DNA from: JAFAGX01 sp035623335
GTDB lineage: Bacteria > Acidobacteriota > Terriglobia > Terriglobales > Acidobacteriaceae
Assembly: GCA_035623335.1 (NCBI GenBank)
Contig: DASPTQ010000241.1
Location: 1 to 64,000, forward strand
Reading direction: 5' to 3'
DNA: 64,000 bases
The first letter of the stretch is position 1. Each line of letters begins with the position of its first letter. This document shows, in pieces, positions 25,895-34,351 of the stretch. Position numbers and translations under genes: made by a program. The notes under the pieces were generated by a model that made no database searches, was not told the DNA's origin, and saw nothing but the letters and a program-made list of their open reading frames with translations.

Positions 25895-26620
25895 GTGCGC
25901 GCACAAACCCGTCATCAGTTGAAACAGGACCGGTTTAGCCAGGCCACCCTCGACGTGGCGGAAAAAACCGTACATTGGTCGGTCGAGCACCGAGGCAAGC
26001 TGATCTTCGCCGGCATCGTTGCACTGGTGATTGTGGGACTGGGAATAGGCGCGTGGTACTACCTGAATCTCAAGGACCAGGAGGCCAGCCTCGAGTTTAG
26101 CCGGGCGGTGCGAACGCTCGATACGCCGGTGCGTCCGCCGAACATGCCGCCACAACCGGATAACCCGAGCTTTGCCAGCTTGCAGGAGCGGGCCACGACG
26201 GCCCATAAGCAATTCCAGGAAATTGTCGACCGATATCCGCACACTCATGCGGCGCGTTTCGCTCATTACTTTCTGGGCTTAACCTCGGCGCAGATGGGAG
26301 ACAACGCCGCCGCCGAACGCGAACTCCAGGGAGTGGCCTCCTATCACAATGCCGATCTATCTGCCCTGGGCAAGTTTGCCTTAGCGTCGGTGTACCGCAG
26401 TACGAACCGCGACTCCGCCGCCATCAGTCTGTACAAGGAAATCATCGCCAAGCCCAGCTCCACCGTGAACAAAGTCATGGCACAAATGGAGCTGGCTGCG
26501 ACCTACGAGACAGCGAACCAACCTCTGGAAGCCAAGCGAACCTATGAGCAAATCCAGAAGGAGAACCCGGCGAGCCAGGCTGCCCAAATGGCCTCGACAA
26601 AACTGCAAGCCTTGAAGTAG
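25895..26620 (+). CDS. Membrane-anchored TPR-like (YfgM/BamD-like) protein
   Basis: GTG 25895 with AGAAAGGGA just upstream is the best start (241 residues). The open frame also has a TTG at 25871. A cytoplasmic basic segment precedes one membrane helix (KLIFAGIVALVIVGLGIGAWYYL), then a periplasmic region of helical repeats with TPR-like spacing (ARFAHYFLGLTSAQMGDNAAAERELQ, then NRDSAAISLYKEI and EAKRTYEQI). This matches the YfgM/Ancillary SecYEG translocon layout, in which periplasmic TPRs follow a single anchor. No direct functional evidence. It is divergent from hslV. Confidence 0.78.
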   Translation: MRAQTRHQLKQDRFSQATLDVAEKTVHWSVEHRGKLIFAGIVALVIVGLGIGAWYYLNLKDQEASLEFSRAVRTLDTPVRPPNMPPQPDNPSFASLQERATTAHKQFQEIVDRYPHTHAARFAHYFLGLTSAQMGDNAAAERELQGVASYHNADLSALGKFALASVYRSTNRDSAAISLYKEIIAKPSSTVNKVMAQMELAATYETANQPLEAKRTYEQIQKENPASQAAQMASTKLQALK

Positions 26621-26732
26621 CATCCCCGGTCGCCTCTCGACAGCCAGCTTCGCGGTACTTGCCACCCCCGTCTCTGCCCAAAATGGCCAGTTGCCATGCC
26701 ATGCCTAGTAGAATCAATGGGTTAGAAGAATG

Positions 26733-26765
26733 GCCGGGATGGTGGAACGGGCAGACGCACAAGCT
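26733..26765 (+). tRNA. Truncated tRNA-Leu (5' half only)
   Basis: The 33 bases GCCGGGATGGTGG... to ...CAAGCT match the 5' part of a bacterial tRNA-Leu: acceptor strand GCCGGGA, TG at 8-9, D-arm GTG with AACGGGCAGA-type loop and CGC, A26, then CAAGC as the anticodon 5' stem. After that the match stops: no complementary GCTTG, variable arm, T-arm or TCCCGGC acceptor strand occurs in the next 250 bases. It is a fragment, not a working tRNA, and marks a possible recombination junction. Confidence 0.6.
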
Positions 26766-26998
26766 AACCAGTAATTTTCAGATTTCCAGCCACAGTTCAG
26801 CCATAGCCGCAAGTATTGCGTTCTCCGTACATCAACTCACCCCGCAGTGTGATTTTGAATCACGGGCCTAACGGCGTGTTTTGGCAGTCCGCCTCAGCAG
26901 GGCGCGAAGTACAATATCTTAAATTTTTATAATGCTGCTGCCTCATGGCGGTGGCCGGTCTTCGTTCTTGAAAGCGCTGGACTGGGATGGAGGCCACT
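26766..26998. other. Intergenic region between the tRNA fragment and the histidine kinase
   Basis: No ORF with support is seen. A perfect -10 box TATAAT at 26928-26933 lies in an AT-rich run about 65 bp before the kinase start, but no good -35 is found at the usual spacing. The tRNA 3' half was looked for here and is absent. Confidence 0.5.
26928..26933 (+). promoter_or_regulatory. Candidate -10 box for the histidine kinase gene
   Basis: TATAAT stands out in otherwise GC-rich sequence. The -35 region at 17 bp distance (CGAAGT) does not match the consensus, so activation or an extended signal would be needed. Confidence 0.35.
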
Positions 26999-28510
26999 GT
27001 GGGTAATTTGAGTTCCAAATCTCAAATCTCAAAACGTTGGCAGCAGGCTTTCGAGCCGGCACTACTAACCGACACTGACCAGTGGGCCATCCGGTACGCT
27101 TTGGCAATTCTGGCAGCCATTGCTGCTCTCCTGCTTCGTAAGGCACTGATTCCAGTGTTCGGAGAAACTAATCCCTATCGCGTTGCATGGTTGGCCGTGG
27201 TTTTCTCTGCTTGGTACTGCGGATTCTGGCAGTCTATCGTCGCTTTAGCCATCGAAACGTTGGGCATCTGGTACTGGCTCGTCCCGCCCTACAACAGTTT
27301 CCGGATCGAGGATCGGGGTGACCTTTATGGAATCCTGAGTTTCGCCTTGGTGGGCGGCGTCATCATCGGTTTGGGTGAGTCATACCGCCGAACACTAGCT
27401 CGGAAGGCGGCTGCTGAAGAACAGGCTCATCGCACGGCTGAACTCGCTCGTGCAGAGGCAAGATTTCGGGAACTTCTGGAGTCAGCACCCGATGCGATGG
27501 TCGTGACCGACAAAGCTGGGAAAATCATCCTTGTCAACTCGCAAACCGAAAAGACGTTTGGGCACAGGCGGGACGAGTTATTGGGTCGTGAAGTTGAAAT
27601 GCTGCTGCCACTTCGGTTCCGCCATCACCACGTTCAGCACAGGAACGATTTCGCCTCCGAGCCACGTTTCCGAGCCATGGGGGAAGGTCTGGAGCTATAC
27701 GCTTTACACAAGGACGGTCGGGAGTTCCCAGTTGAAATCAGCCTCAGTCCTCTCGAAACAGAGCACGGGTTAGTGTTTACCAGCGCTGTGCGAGACATCA
27801 CTCAACGCAAGGCAGCGCAGGACGCAGCACGTCAACTCAGTGCAAGGTTGCTCATGATGCAGGATGAGGAGCGCCGACGACTAGCACGGGAGCTTCATGA
27901 CAGTGCGGGGCAGATGATTGCCGCTCTCATCATGAATATTGACCAGTTGAAGAAAGCGCAAAGGGAGGGTGGCGAACGAGCACGCCTGCTCTCAGATAGC
28001 GATGCCCTTCTGCAAAATCTCAATAAAGAGCTACGCACCATGTCGCATCTGTTGCATCCTCCGCTATTGGACGAAGTCGGCTTGTCGTCTGCACTCCAGT
28101 GGTACGTTGATGGATTCAGCAAGCGAAGTGGGATTGCCACTTCGCTGGACTTGTCAGCCTATTTCGGACGGGTAGATCCAGACCTTGAGATTGGAATTTT
28201 TCGAGTCGTGCAGGAATGCCTCACGAATGTGCATCGGCATTCTGGTAGCTCAAAAGCCATCGTACGGCTGAAACGCTCTCAGGATGCCCTTCTTCTCGAA
28301 GTCCAAGATTACGGCAAGGGCATAGCGCCAGAGAAAAAATCTCTTTTGCTAGGGACTGGGCCAGTGGGAGTTGGTCTCAGAGGCATGCGTGAACGTGTCC
28401 TTCAGCTTCGAGGAACACTCGACATCCAATCCGACGAAGGCGGAACCACGATTCGGGTCATGTTTCCGATTGCAAAATCCGCAACCGTTTCGGCCCAAGA
28501 AGTTGCCTGA
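26999..28510 (+). CDS. Orphan PAS sensor histidine kinase with DUF4118-like membrane domain
   Basis: GTG 26999 has GGAGG five bases upstream and gives 503 residues; ATG 26987 is in frame. Residues ~30-115 hold several membrane helices in a DUF4118-like (KdpD-type) arrangement. A PAS domain follows at ~155-275 (FRELLESAPDAMVVTDKAGK). Then comes a HisKA_3 dimer with the phosphoacceptor His in RRRLARELHDSAGQ (~residue 300) and a HATPase_c domain ending GPVGVGLRGMRERV. It is therefore of the NarL/UhpB class. No response regulator is adjacent; the nearest NarL-type one at 53 kb lacks the acceptor Asp. Partner and signal are unknown. Confidence 0.9.
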   Translation: MGNLSSKSQISKRWQQAFEPALLTDTDQWAIRYALAILAAIAALLLRKALIPVFGETNPYRVAWLAVVFSAWYCGFWQSIVALAIETLGIWYWLVPPYNSFRIEDRGDLYGILSFALVGGVIIGLGESYRRTLARKAAAEEQAHRTAELARAEARFRELLESAPDAMVVTDKAGKIILVNSQTEKTFGHRRDELLGREVEMLLPLRFRHHHVQHRNDFASEPRFRAMGEGLELYALHKDGREFPVEISLSPLETEHGLVFTSAVRDITQRKAAQDAARQLSARLLMMQDEERRRLARELHDSAGQMIAALIMNIDQLKKAQREGGERARLLSDSDALLQNLNKELRTMSHLLHPPLLDEVGLSSALQWYVDGFSKRSGIATSLDLSAYFGRVDPDLEIGIFRVVQECLTNVHRHSGSSKAIVRLKRSQDALLLEVQDYGKGIAPEKKSLLLGTGPVGVGLRGMRERVLQLRGTLDIQSDEGGTTIRVMFPIAKSATVSAQEVA

Positions 28511-28516
28511 AAGAGA

Positions 28517-29638
28517 CTAAGTTGTATGGAATAGTTCCTTCCAACGGTCGATGGGGGTAGGGGAGGTCTGTGCGACTTTAAGATTGGCCAGTACATGCTC
28601 TTCATGGCCCATGCCAACGAGCGCCGTCGTCAATCCTGGCGCGGAGCGGGAGAATTGAATGGCGTTCTCCACATCGCTCTTCAAGCCCAGAAGATCACCC
28701 ACGGGGTCCGGCAGGCCATAGGTGAGCTGCCCCTGGAGCAAGGTAGCACTGCCGATGACCGCAATCCCCAGTTCCGAGGCCGCCGCCAGCAAAGACTGTT
28801 TCCTCCCGGAGCCTTGGTTCGGGAACGTATAAGCCTCCGGCAAGGCCAGGTTGAAGGGAAGTTGGAGAAAGCGAAGATGGTGCTGTTTGCCGCCAACATC
28901 CTCGGCCAGGAGCACAATTTCCTCCAAGTCGAGGAAGTCTCTTGCGCCCTGGGGTAAACGAAACCCATCCCAGGTTGCCAATCCGTAGTAGACGAGCCGG
29001 CCAGCTTGGACCTGCCGCTCCAACACGGCGAAGGCGTCACCCAGCCGGCGCAGGAATAGATCTCGCGACACCTCGCGCAACTGGGTTTCTGGATTGTGAA
29101 GATAGAACACATCGATGGTTTCAATTCCCAGGTTGCGGCGGGATCGCTCGATTTGGTTTTCAAGGTAGCCCGGGGCCATGGCGTGCATCCCCCCGGCGAT
29201 CTGGCTGGGATCGAGGATGCCCGGTTGGACGTACTCCTCGAGGATGTAGGCCCGCGGGTCGGGTGGCAGGTTGGTATCAAAGGACAGATAGCCCGCTTTG
29301 GTCGCGATCAGAACCTGATTGCGGCTGAGCTCGCCCGCCCCGATCAGTTGTCGCAGGGCGGCGCCGATGGCGCGCTCGGAGCGCTGGTGGCGATAGTTAA
29401 TCGCCGTGTCGAGCACATTCACGCCGGAGCGCAGAGCCGTAACGATCGCTTGGCTGTATTCCTGATCGACGGCATCATCCGGTTCCCCCAGGTAGGTTCC
29501 GACTCCGATCGAAGACAGCCAGAGCTCACCTGCGCCGGGTACATCTTCGGCGCGCCGGAAATGTCCGGCAGCCCGCAGAGACGGAAACCGAGCGCGGTAC
29601 TCGGCTGTCCCTTGGGAATCGGCGTGCCCTTCGAACAC
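28517..29638 (-). CDS. Aldo/keto reductase family protein
   Basis: The product has 373 residues from GTG 29638. It begins GHADSQGTAEYRARFP, then LSSIGVGTYLGEPDD, the TIM-barrel start of aldo/keto reductases. The catalytic Asp and Tyr lie in NVLDTAINYRHQRSERAIG, Lys in LIATKAGYLS, and HNPETQLREVS supplies the His-like position. The family reduces carbonyls with NADPH. The N-terminal extension of ~45 residues relative to short AKRs is typical of this subgroup. Substrate is unknown. It converges with the histidine kinase (7 nt) and diverges from iorA. Confidence 0.88.
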   Translation of the reverse strand: MFEGHADSQGTAEYRARFPSLRAAGHFRRAEDVPGAGELWLSSIGVGTYLGEPDDAVDQEYSQAIVTALRSGVNVLDTAINYRHQRSERAIGAALRQLIGAGELSRNQVLIATKAGYLSFDTNLPPDPRAYILEEYVQPGILDPSQIAGGMHAMAPGYLENQIERSRRNLGIETIDVFYLHNPETQLREVSRDLFLRRLGDAFAVLERQVQAGRLVYYGLATWDGFRLPQGARDFLDLEEIVLLAEDVGGKQHHLRFLQLPFNLALPEAYTFPNQGSGRKQSLLAAASELGIAVIGSATLLQGQLTYGLPDPVGDLLGLKSDVENAIQFSRSAPGLTTALVGMGHEEHVLANLKVAQTSPTPIDRWKELFHTT

Positions 29639-29745
29639 CGGGACAGTGTAGCAGCGCCGCGGCCACGATTTGGTGGCGAAGCATTCCGCTTGCCGGGGAT
29701 TTCTTTTACCATAGGGGTTCTATTTTCACGGGTTGACGAGATCCT

Positions 29746-30207
29746 ATGGCATCCATGACTCTTCGCATCAACGGCACGGAGCGCACCGTCAGCGTCGCAC
29801 CGGAGACACCACTACTATGGGTACTGCGGGATACCCTGCAACTCACAGGTACGAAGTTCGGATGCGGAGCCGGGCTTTGCGGGGCCTGTACGGTGCACCT
29901 CGACGGCCAGGCAGCCCGATCCTGCGCGACCCCAGTTTCCCAAGCCTCGGGCAAGACGATCACCACCATTGAAGGTCTATCGGCGAACGGATTGCATCCT
30001 TTGCAGCAGGCCTGGATTGCCGAGCAAGTGCCGCAATGCGGGTACTGTCAGGCGGGGCAGATCATGGCGGCGGCGGCTCTTCTAGAACGCATTCCCCAGC
30101 CGTCGGATGAGCAAATTATCGAGGCCATGAACGGCAATCTTTGCCGCTGTGGGACCTACGAGCGGATTCGGCGGGCCATTCACCGGGCTGCCGGAGGTGC
30201 GCGATGA
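29746..30207 (+). CDS. iorA: Isoquinoline 1-oxidoreductase-type small subunit, 2Fe-2S protein
   Basis: The product has 153 residues. The N-terminal plant-ferredoxin-like domain carries CGAGLCGACTVHLDG for one [2Fe-2S] cluster. The C-terminal helical domain carries CGYCQAGQIMAAAALL and CRCGTYERIRRAI for the second. The protein passes electrons from the molybdenum site of the partner subunit. It overlaps the next gene by 4 nt (ATGA at 30204-30207), showing translational coupling. The gene name follows the family type; the true substrate may be another aldehyde or N-heterocycle. Confidence 0.93.
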   Translation: MASMTLRINGTERTVSVAPETPLLWVLRDTLQLTGTKFGCGAGLCGACTVHLDGQAARSCATPVSQASGKTITTIEGLSANGLHPLQQAWIAEQVPQCGYCQAGQIMAAAALLERIPQPSDEQIIEAMNGNLCRCGTYERIRRAIHRAAGGAR

Positions 30208-32321
30208 GTCCGCTTTCGCGCCGCCAGTTTCTGAGCGTCGGGGTGGCGGCCGGCGCCGGATTGGTGATCGGATTTTATCTCCCCCATGGGTCGCACGGTG
30301 AGTCAGGCACATTGGCTCCCAGCGCGTATTTGAAAATCTCTCCCGAGGGAAAGATCACCATCGTGGTCGCGCGCTCGGAAATGGGGCAAGGAGTTTGGAC
30401 CTCGCTGCCCATGATTTTGGCGGAGGAGCTCGAAGCCGATTGGAAGCAGATTGCGATCGAGCAGGCGGGTGCCAGCACCCTCTATGGAGATCAGACGACC
30501 GGCGGCAGTGCCAGCGTGCGAACCACCTGGGATCCCATGCGCCGGGCGGGAGCCGCTGCCCGGGAAATGTTGATCAGCGCCGCGGCGCTGGAATGGGGCG
30601 TGCCTCGTGCCAGTTGCAAAGCCCAGAACTCGGCGGTGATCCATGCTGAATCCAACCGCCGCCTGACCTATGGGCAACTGGCAAACAAGGCCGCGAGCCT
30701 ACCCGTGCCCACCGATCCACCGCTCAAGGCGGCGAAGGACTACCAGATTGTCGGGAAGATGATTCCCCGCCTCGATGTGCCCTCCAAGGTGGACGGGACG
30801 GCAGCATACGGAATTGATTGCCGCCTTCCAGGGATGAAATATGCGGTCCTCGCCCGCTGTCCCGTCATTGGCGGAAAGCTCGTGCGGTTCGATGACAAGG
30901 AGTCGCGAAAGGTGGCCGGCGTCACCTATACCGGGAAGGTAGGCGATGCGGCGGTTGCGGTGGTGGCCGATAGTGTCTGGGGCGCCATGGAAGGACGGCG
31001 CCTGCTGAATGTCGAATGGGATGAAGGACCGAATCGCAGTATGAGCAGCGTCACGATCTTTGAGGCGCTGAAAACATCCGCCGCGGGCAAAGCCGCGACT
31101 CTCTACTCCCGGGGAGATGTCTCGAAGGCTTCGGGGCGACGTCTTGAGGCCTCCTACCAGCTCCCATTCATGTCCCATGCGCCCATGGAGCCAGGGAACT
31201 GCACCGCCCAGTCCCGAGAGGACCGTTGCGAACTTTGGGCCCCCACGCAAGTTCCCCAGGATGTCCGTGATTCCGTAGCCCAGGCAATCGGCCTAGCTCC
31301 AGATCAGGTGAGGGTCAATGTCACGCTGATGGGTGGTGGATTCGGTCGCCGTCTCGAACACGATTACGGTGTCGAGGCTGCGCTCGTCTCCAAGGCCGCC
31401 CATGCTCCCGTCCAAGTCCTCTGGACGCGGGAAGACGATATGCGCAACTCAACCTATCGTCCCGCCAGTTATCACCAGCTCAGCGCTCGACTCGACGCCG
31501 CAGGCTGGCCCGCCGCTTTTTCGCACCGCATCGTCTCACCTTCGATCAGCGGCCAGAAGGGATCTCCTGGCGAGGGAGGAGTGGATCCAGACCTGAAGGA
31601 CGAAGCTGCTCTGATCTATACGCTTCCGAACGCCACCCTGGAATACGTGGATAGCCAAACTCCCGTCCCGTTGGGGTGGATGCGCTCGGTGTACGCTCTT
31701 CAGGTCGCATTCGCCAGTGAATCCTTCATCGACGAGCTCGCAGCCTCAGCCCAGCGGGATCCACTCGAATATCGCCTGCACTTGCTGAAAGAGGACGAGG
31801 ACATCAGGTACTTTGACACGATTTGGCGTACGGCACGCCTGCGGGGCGCCTTAGAGCTGGCAGCGGAAAAAGCCGGCTGGGGCAAGGCGCTCGCACCCGG
31901 ACATTATCGGGGCATCGCCTGCTTTGGATGCTTCAGCTCGTATATGGCAGAGGTGGTTGAACTCTCGATGGAGGGTAATCAGCCGCGCGTGCACCGGGTC
32001 GTGGCCGCCATCGATTGCGGGCAGGTGGTCAATCCCAACATCCTCGAGCAGCAGATTCAGGGCGGCGTGATTTACGCGCTGACGAATGCGCTGCGTGGCC
32101 AGATCACGATCGAGAAGGGACGAGTAGTGCAAGGCAACTTCGATGATTACGCCCCCATTCGCATGCGCGAAGCACCCGTGGTCGAAGCCTACTTTGTGCC
32201 GAGTTCGGAACCTCCAACCGGCGCGGGAGAGCCGCCGGTGCCGCCGCTGGCTCCCGCGCTCTCGAACGCCATTTATGCGGCAACGAAGAAGCGGATTCGT
32301 GCCCTTCCGATCCTGACCTAA
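30204..32321 (+). CDS. iorB: Molybdenum hydroxylase large subunit, IorB type (Tat-exported)
   Basis: ATG 30204 has GGAGGT upstream and gives 705 residues. The N-terminus is a twin-arginine signal (SRRQFLSVGVAAGAG), so the complex is probably folded in the cytosol and exported. Xanthine-oxidase-family features follow: SEMGQGVWTSLPMILAEELE, TTGGSASVRTTWDPMRRAG, PFMSHAPMEPGNCTA, VTLMGGGFGRRLEHDYGVEA and RVHRVVAAIDCGQVVNPN. These build the cytosine-dinucleotide molybdopterin site. It relies on a Mo cofactor and on moe/moa/mog genes lying ~2-5 kb away. A CoxL-type motif is absent, so CO dehydrogenase is unlikely. Confidence 0.93.
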   Translation: MSPLSRRQFLSVGVAAGAGLVIGFYLPHGSHGESGTLAPSAYLKISPEGKITIVVARSEMGQGVWTSLPMILAEELEADWKQIAIEQAGASTLYGDQTTGGSASVRTTWDPMRRAGAAAREMLISAAALEWGVPRASCKAQNSAVIHAESNRRLTYGQLANKAASLPVPTDPPLKAAKDYQIVGKMIPRLDVPSKVDGTAAYGIDCRLPGMKYAVLARCPVIGGKLVRFDDKESRKVAGVTYTGKVGDAAVAVVADSVWGAMEGRRLLNVEWDEGPNRSMSSVTIFEALKTSAAGKAATLYSRGDVSKASGRRLEASYQLPFMSHAPMEPGNCTAQSREDRCELWAPTQVPQDVRDSVAQAIGLAPDQVRVNVTLMGGGFGRRLEHDYGVEAALVSKAAHAPVQVLWTREDDMRNSTYRPASYHQLSARLDAAGWPAAFSHRIVSPSISGQKGSPGEGGVDPDLKDEAALIYTLPNATLEYVDSQTPVPLGWMRSVYALQVAFASESFIDELAASAQRDPLEYRLHLLKEDEDIRYFDTIWRTARLRGALELAAEKAGWGKALAPGHYRGIACFGCFSSYMAEVVELSMEGNQPRVHRVVAAIDCGQVVNPNILEQQIQGGVIYALTNALRGQITIEKGRVVQGNFDDYAPIRMREAPVVEAYFVPSSEPPTGAGEPPVPPLAPALSNAIYAATKKRIRALPILT

Positions 32322-32457
32322 TCGATCAGACCGCTTGCGCCGGTTGGGTTTCGAGCTTCCCGCCGGGCTGAAAGCCCAAAGGGTGCTCAGTCGCGGGCAG
32401 GACGCGGATTCTGCGGGCTTGACGTACTCCCGGGCGTGACGGCACAATCAAGTGATT

Positions 32458-32988
32458 ATGATGGCTTATCTTTTCGTGCTGCTTGCCGTAGCCGTGCGGT
32501 TCCTGCCTCATCCTTGGGCCTTTACCCCCGTGGTTGGATCCTTGTTGTTCTTTGGCGCGCACCGCTCCCGCCGCGAGCTTTGGATTGCGCTGGCGTGCCT
32601 GGCGGCCTCGGATGTGGTTCTGACGAAGCTGGTCTATGCTTTCCCCATGGGTTGGGACTATCTGGTGACCTGGGCGTGGTACGCAGCGATCTTAGGGCTA
32701 GGGACCGGCTTGCGGCGCCACCAAAAGCCACGTTGGGTGATTGCCGCGGCGTTGACCGGCTCGATCTCGTTTTTCCTCCTCAGCAACTTCACCTATTGGG
32801 CGTATTGGAAACCTTTTCCCATGAACCTGAAGGGGCTCGAAATGGCTTACGTGGCTGGCCTGCCGTTTCTCCGCCGTGCCCTGGAGGGTGATCTGCTTTT
32901 TACCATCGCCATGTTTGCCGCGCCGCTCGCCTTCGAGGCCTTGAGCGGGATGTTCAAGAATCTGGGAGATCACACGGCAGCTACTTAG
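32458..32988 (+). CDS. Multi-pass membrane protein, DUF6580-like
   Basis: ATG 32458 (GTG 32452 is the next option) gives 176 residues. Four or five hydrophobic helices are visible (MAYLFVLLAVAVRFLP, SRRELWIALACLAASDVVL, GWDYLVTWAWYAAILGLG, ALTGSISFFLLSNFTYW). The RFLPHPWAFTPVVGSLLFFGA opening and SNFTYW motif resemble the DUF6580 family and the S components of energy-coupling transporters. It follows iorB on the plus strand at 136 bp. Function unknown. Confidence 0.75.
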   Translation: MMAYLFVLLAVAVRFLPHPWAFTPVVGSLLFFGAHRSRRELWIALACLAASDVVLTKLVYAFPMGWDYLVTWAWYAAILGLGTGLRRHQKPRWVIAAALTGSISFFLLSNFTYWAYWKPFPMNLKGLEMAYVAGLPFLRRALEGDLLFTIAMFAAPLAFEALSGMFKNLGDHTAAT

Positions 32989-33049
32989 TCTCCTGCGCGC
33001 AGGGCAGCCGGCCTGTCGTTCGGTTCTGCCCGTCGGTCTAACTCATCCG

Positions 33050-33688
33050 TCAGTGGGAATTCTCGGGTCGGGAAGGGTTGAGCCTATGTGTCTTCAGCGC
33101 GTAGCAGATCAGCCAAACTACAGCCACGGCGGCGATCAGCAACACGACCAGGGAGAGATGTTTGCGGAAAACCGCGCTCATCAGGTGTACGGCCCCGGGC
33201 CCCAGCTTCATCGTGAGGAACGCGAGCAGCAAGAAGCGAACCACCCGTCCGAAGAAGATGGCTAGCACGTAGTGAGCCAGTCTCATTTCAGAAATAGCCG
33301 CAGCCAAAGCAAACAATTTGAAGGGCGTGGGCGGTGGCAGCATCGCCGGCAACATCAAGCTCCAGAAGGGATGTTTGTCGAATGCGGCATGAATCTTGTC
33401 GAAGCGCTCGCGCGAGATGCGCTTGCGAAGAAGTTCTTCACCCCCCTGGTAGCCAATGCCATAAATCACAAGGCTACCGAGCGCCGATCCTGACGATGCC
33501 AGCAGGACATACAGAAGAAAACGGGAATTGTCCTGGTAGACGTAGCTGGCCAGGGCCGCGTCGACGGGAAGCCCCACAAAGGCGCCATCGATCGCCGCCA
33601 CCGCCATGATGCCCCAGGCGCCCAGCGGTTTGAGCAGTGCCCACAGCCAGGCGGTGTAGTGTGAAAAGATGTGTTTGAGCCTATTCAA
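33050..33688 (-). CDS. VTT-domain (DedA-like) membrane protein
   Basis: The product has 212 residues. VTT/SNARE-associated features are IDGAFVGLPVDAALASYVY (the G-x-x-x-P region), SGSALGSLVIYGIGYQGGEELL and MLPAMLPPPTPFKLFALAAAIS, with re-entrant Pro-rich loops. There are about five membrane helices, the last being LVVLLIAAVAVVWLICYAL. DedA-type proteins help recycle undecaprenyl or other lipids and maintain proton balance; the specific role here is not shown. It is the last minus-strand gene after the molybdenum cofactor genes (142 nt gap). Confidence 0.85.
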   Translation of the reverse strand: MNRLKHIFSHYTAWLWALLKPLGAWGIMAVAAIDGAFVGLPVDAALASYVYQDNSRFLLYVLLASSGSALGSLVIYGIGYQGGEELLRKRISRERFDKIHAAFDKHPFWSLMLPAMLPPPTPFKLFALAAAISEMRLAHYVLAIFFGRVVRFLLLAFLTMKLGPGAVHLMSAVFRKHLSLVVLLIAAVAVVWLICYALKTHRLNPSRPENSH

Positions 33689-33829
33689 AATTCGGAATTA
33701 AAGTGTAAGCGAAAGCCAGAATCGAGGATAGAGAAGGCGCACCCGAAGCTACCGGGGGCGGCACTCGGGTGCCCGCGGCCTCTTCGCCGCCCGGCCTTCC
33801 GGAATGAGTCCGAGCGCCATGGGCTCAGG

Positions 33830-34351
33830 TCAGCCGGCAGGAGGATGAGGATCTTCCGTGTGCTCGGTGTCCCCACCGAGCAACTGCAAGGCGTGAGGAA
33901 GCAAATCAATAACCGCCTCGAGCGACTCAACCGCTGCGCTGGGGCTGCCGGGCAAGTTGAGAATGAGCGATTCGCCGCGAATGCCGCACACGCCGCGGCT
34001 GAGAGCGGCAAACGGGGTCTTCTTCGCTCCTTCGAGGCGCATCCTTTCGGCGACCCCTTCGAGCAACCGCGTGGAAACTCGCCGCGTGGCTTCCGGCGTT
34101 AGATCGCGCGCGGCGACGCCCGTTCCTCCGGTGGTCACTACCAGACGAGATTCGCCGGCCCAATGGATCATGGCTTTCTCGATCGCCGATTGTTCGTCGG
34201 GAACGATTTCGGTTCCTACCAGCAGGAACTTGCGCCGGCGAAGAAGGTCAGCAACCGCAGGACCGGAACGGTCGGTGCGTTCGCCGCGCGCACAAGAATC
34301 GCTGATGGTGAGAACCGCAGCCGTCCATGACTTACGGGTCGAGGAGGACAT
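33830..34351 (-). CDS. mogA: Molybdopterin adenylyltransferase (MogA/MoaB family)
   Basis: The product has 173 residues. It has AAVLTISDSCARGERTDRSG, VVTTGGTGVAARDLTPEAT (the GGTG-D-T motif binding molybdopterin) and GESLILNLPGSPSAAVE. The enzyme adenylates molybdopterin before MoeA inserts molybdate. Its start overlaps the end of the receiver-DUF4388 gene by 20 nt, so they are translated from one mRNA. It completes a moeA-moaC-mogA set. MoaB and MogA cannot be told apart with certainty by eye. Confidence 0.92.
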   Translation of the reverse strand: MSSSTRKSWTAAVLTISDSCARGERTDRSGPAVADLLRRRKFLLVGTEIVPDEQSAIEKAMIHWAGESRLVVTTGGTGVAARDLTPEATRRVSTRLLEGVAERMRLEGAKKTPFAALSRGVCGIRGESLILNLPGSPSAAVESLEAVIDLLPHALQLLGGDTEHTEDPHPPAG

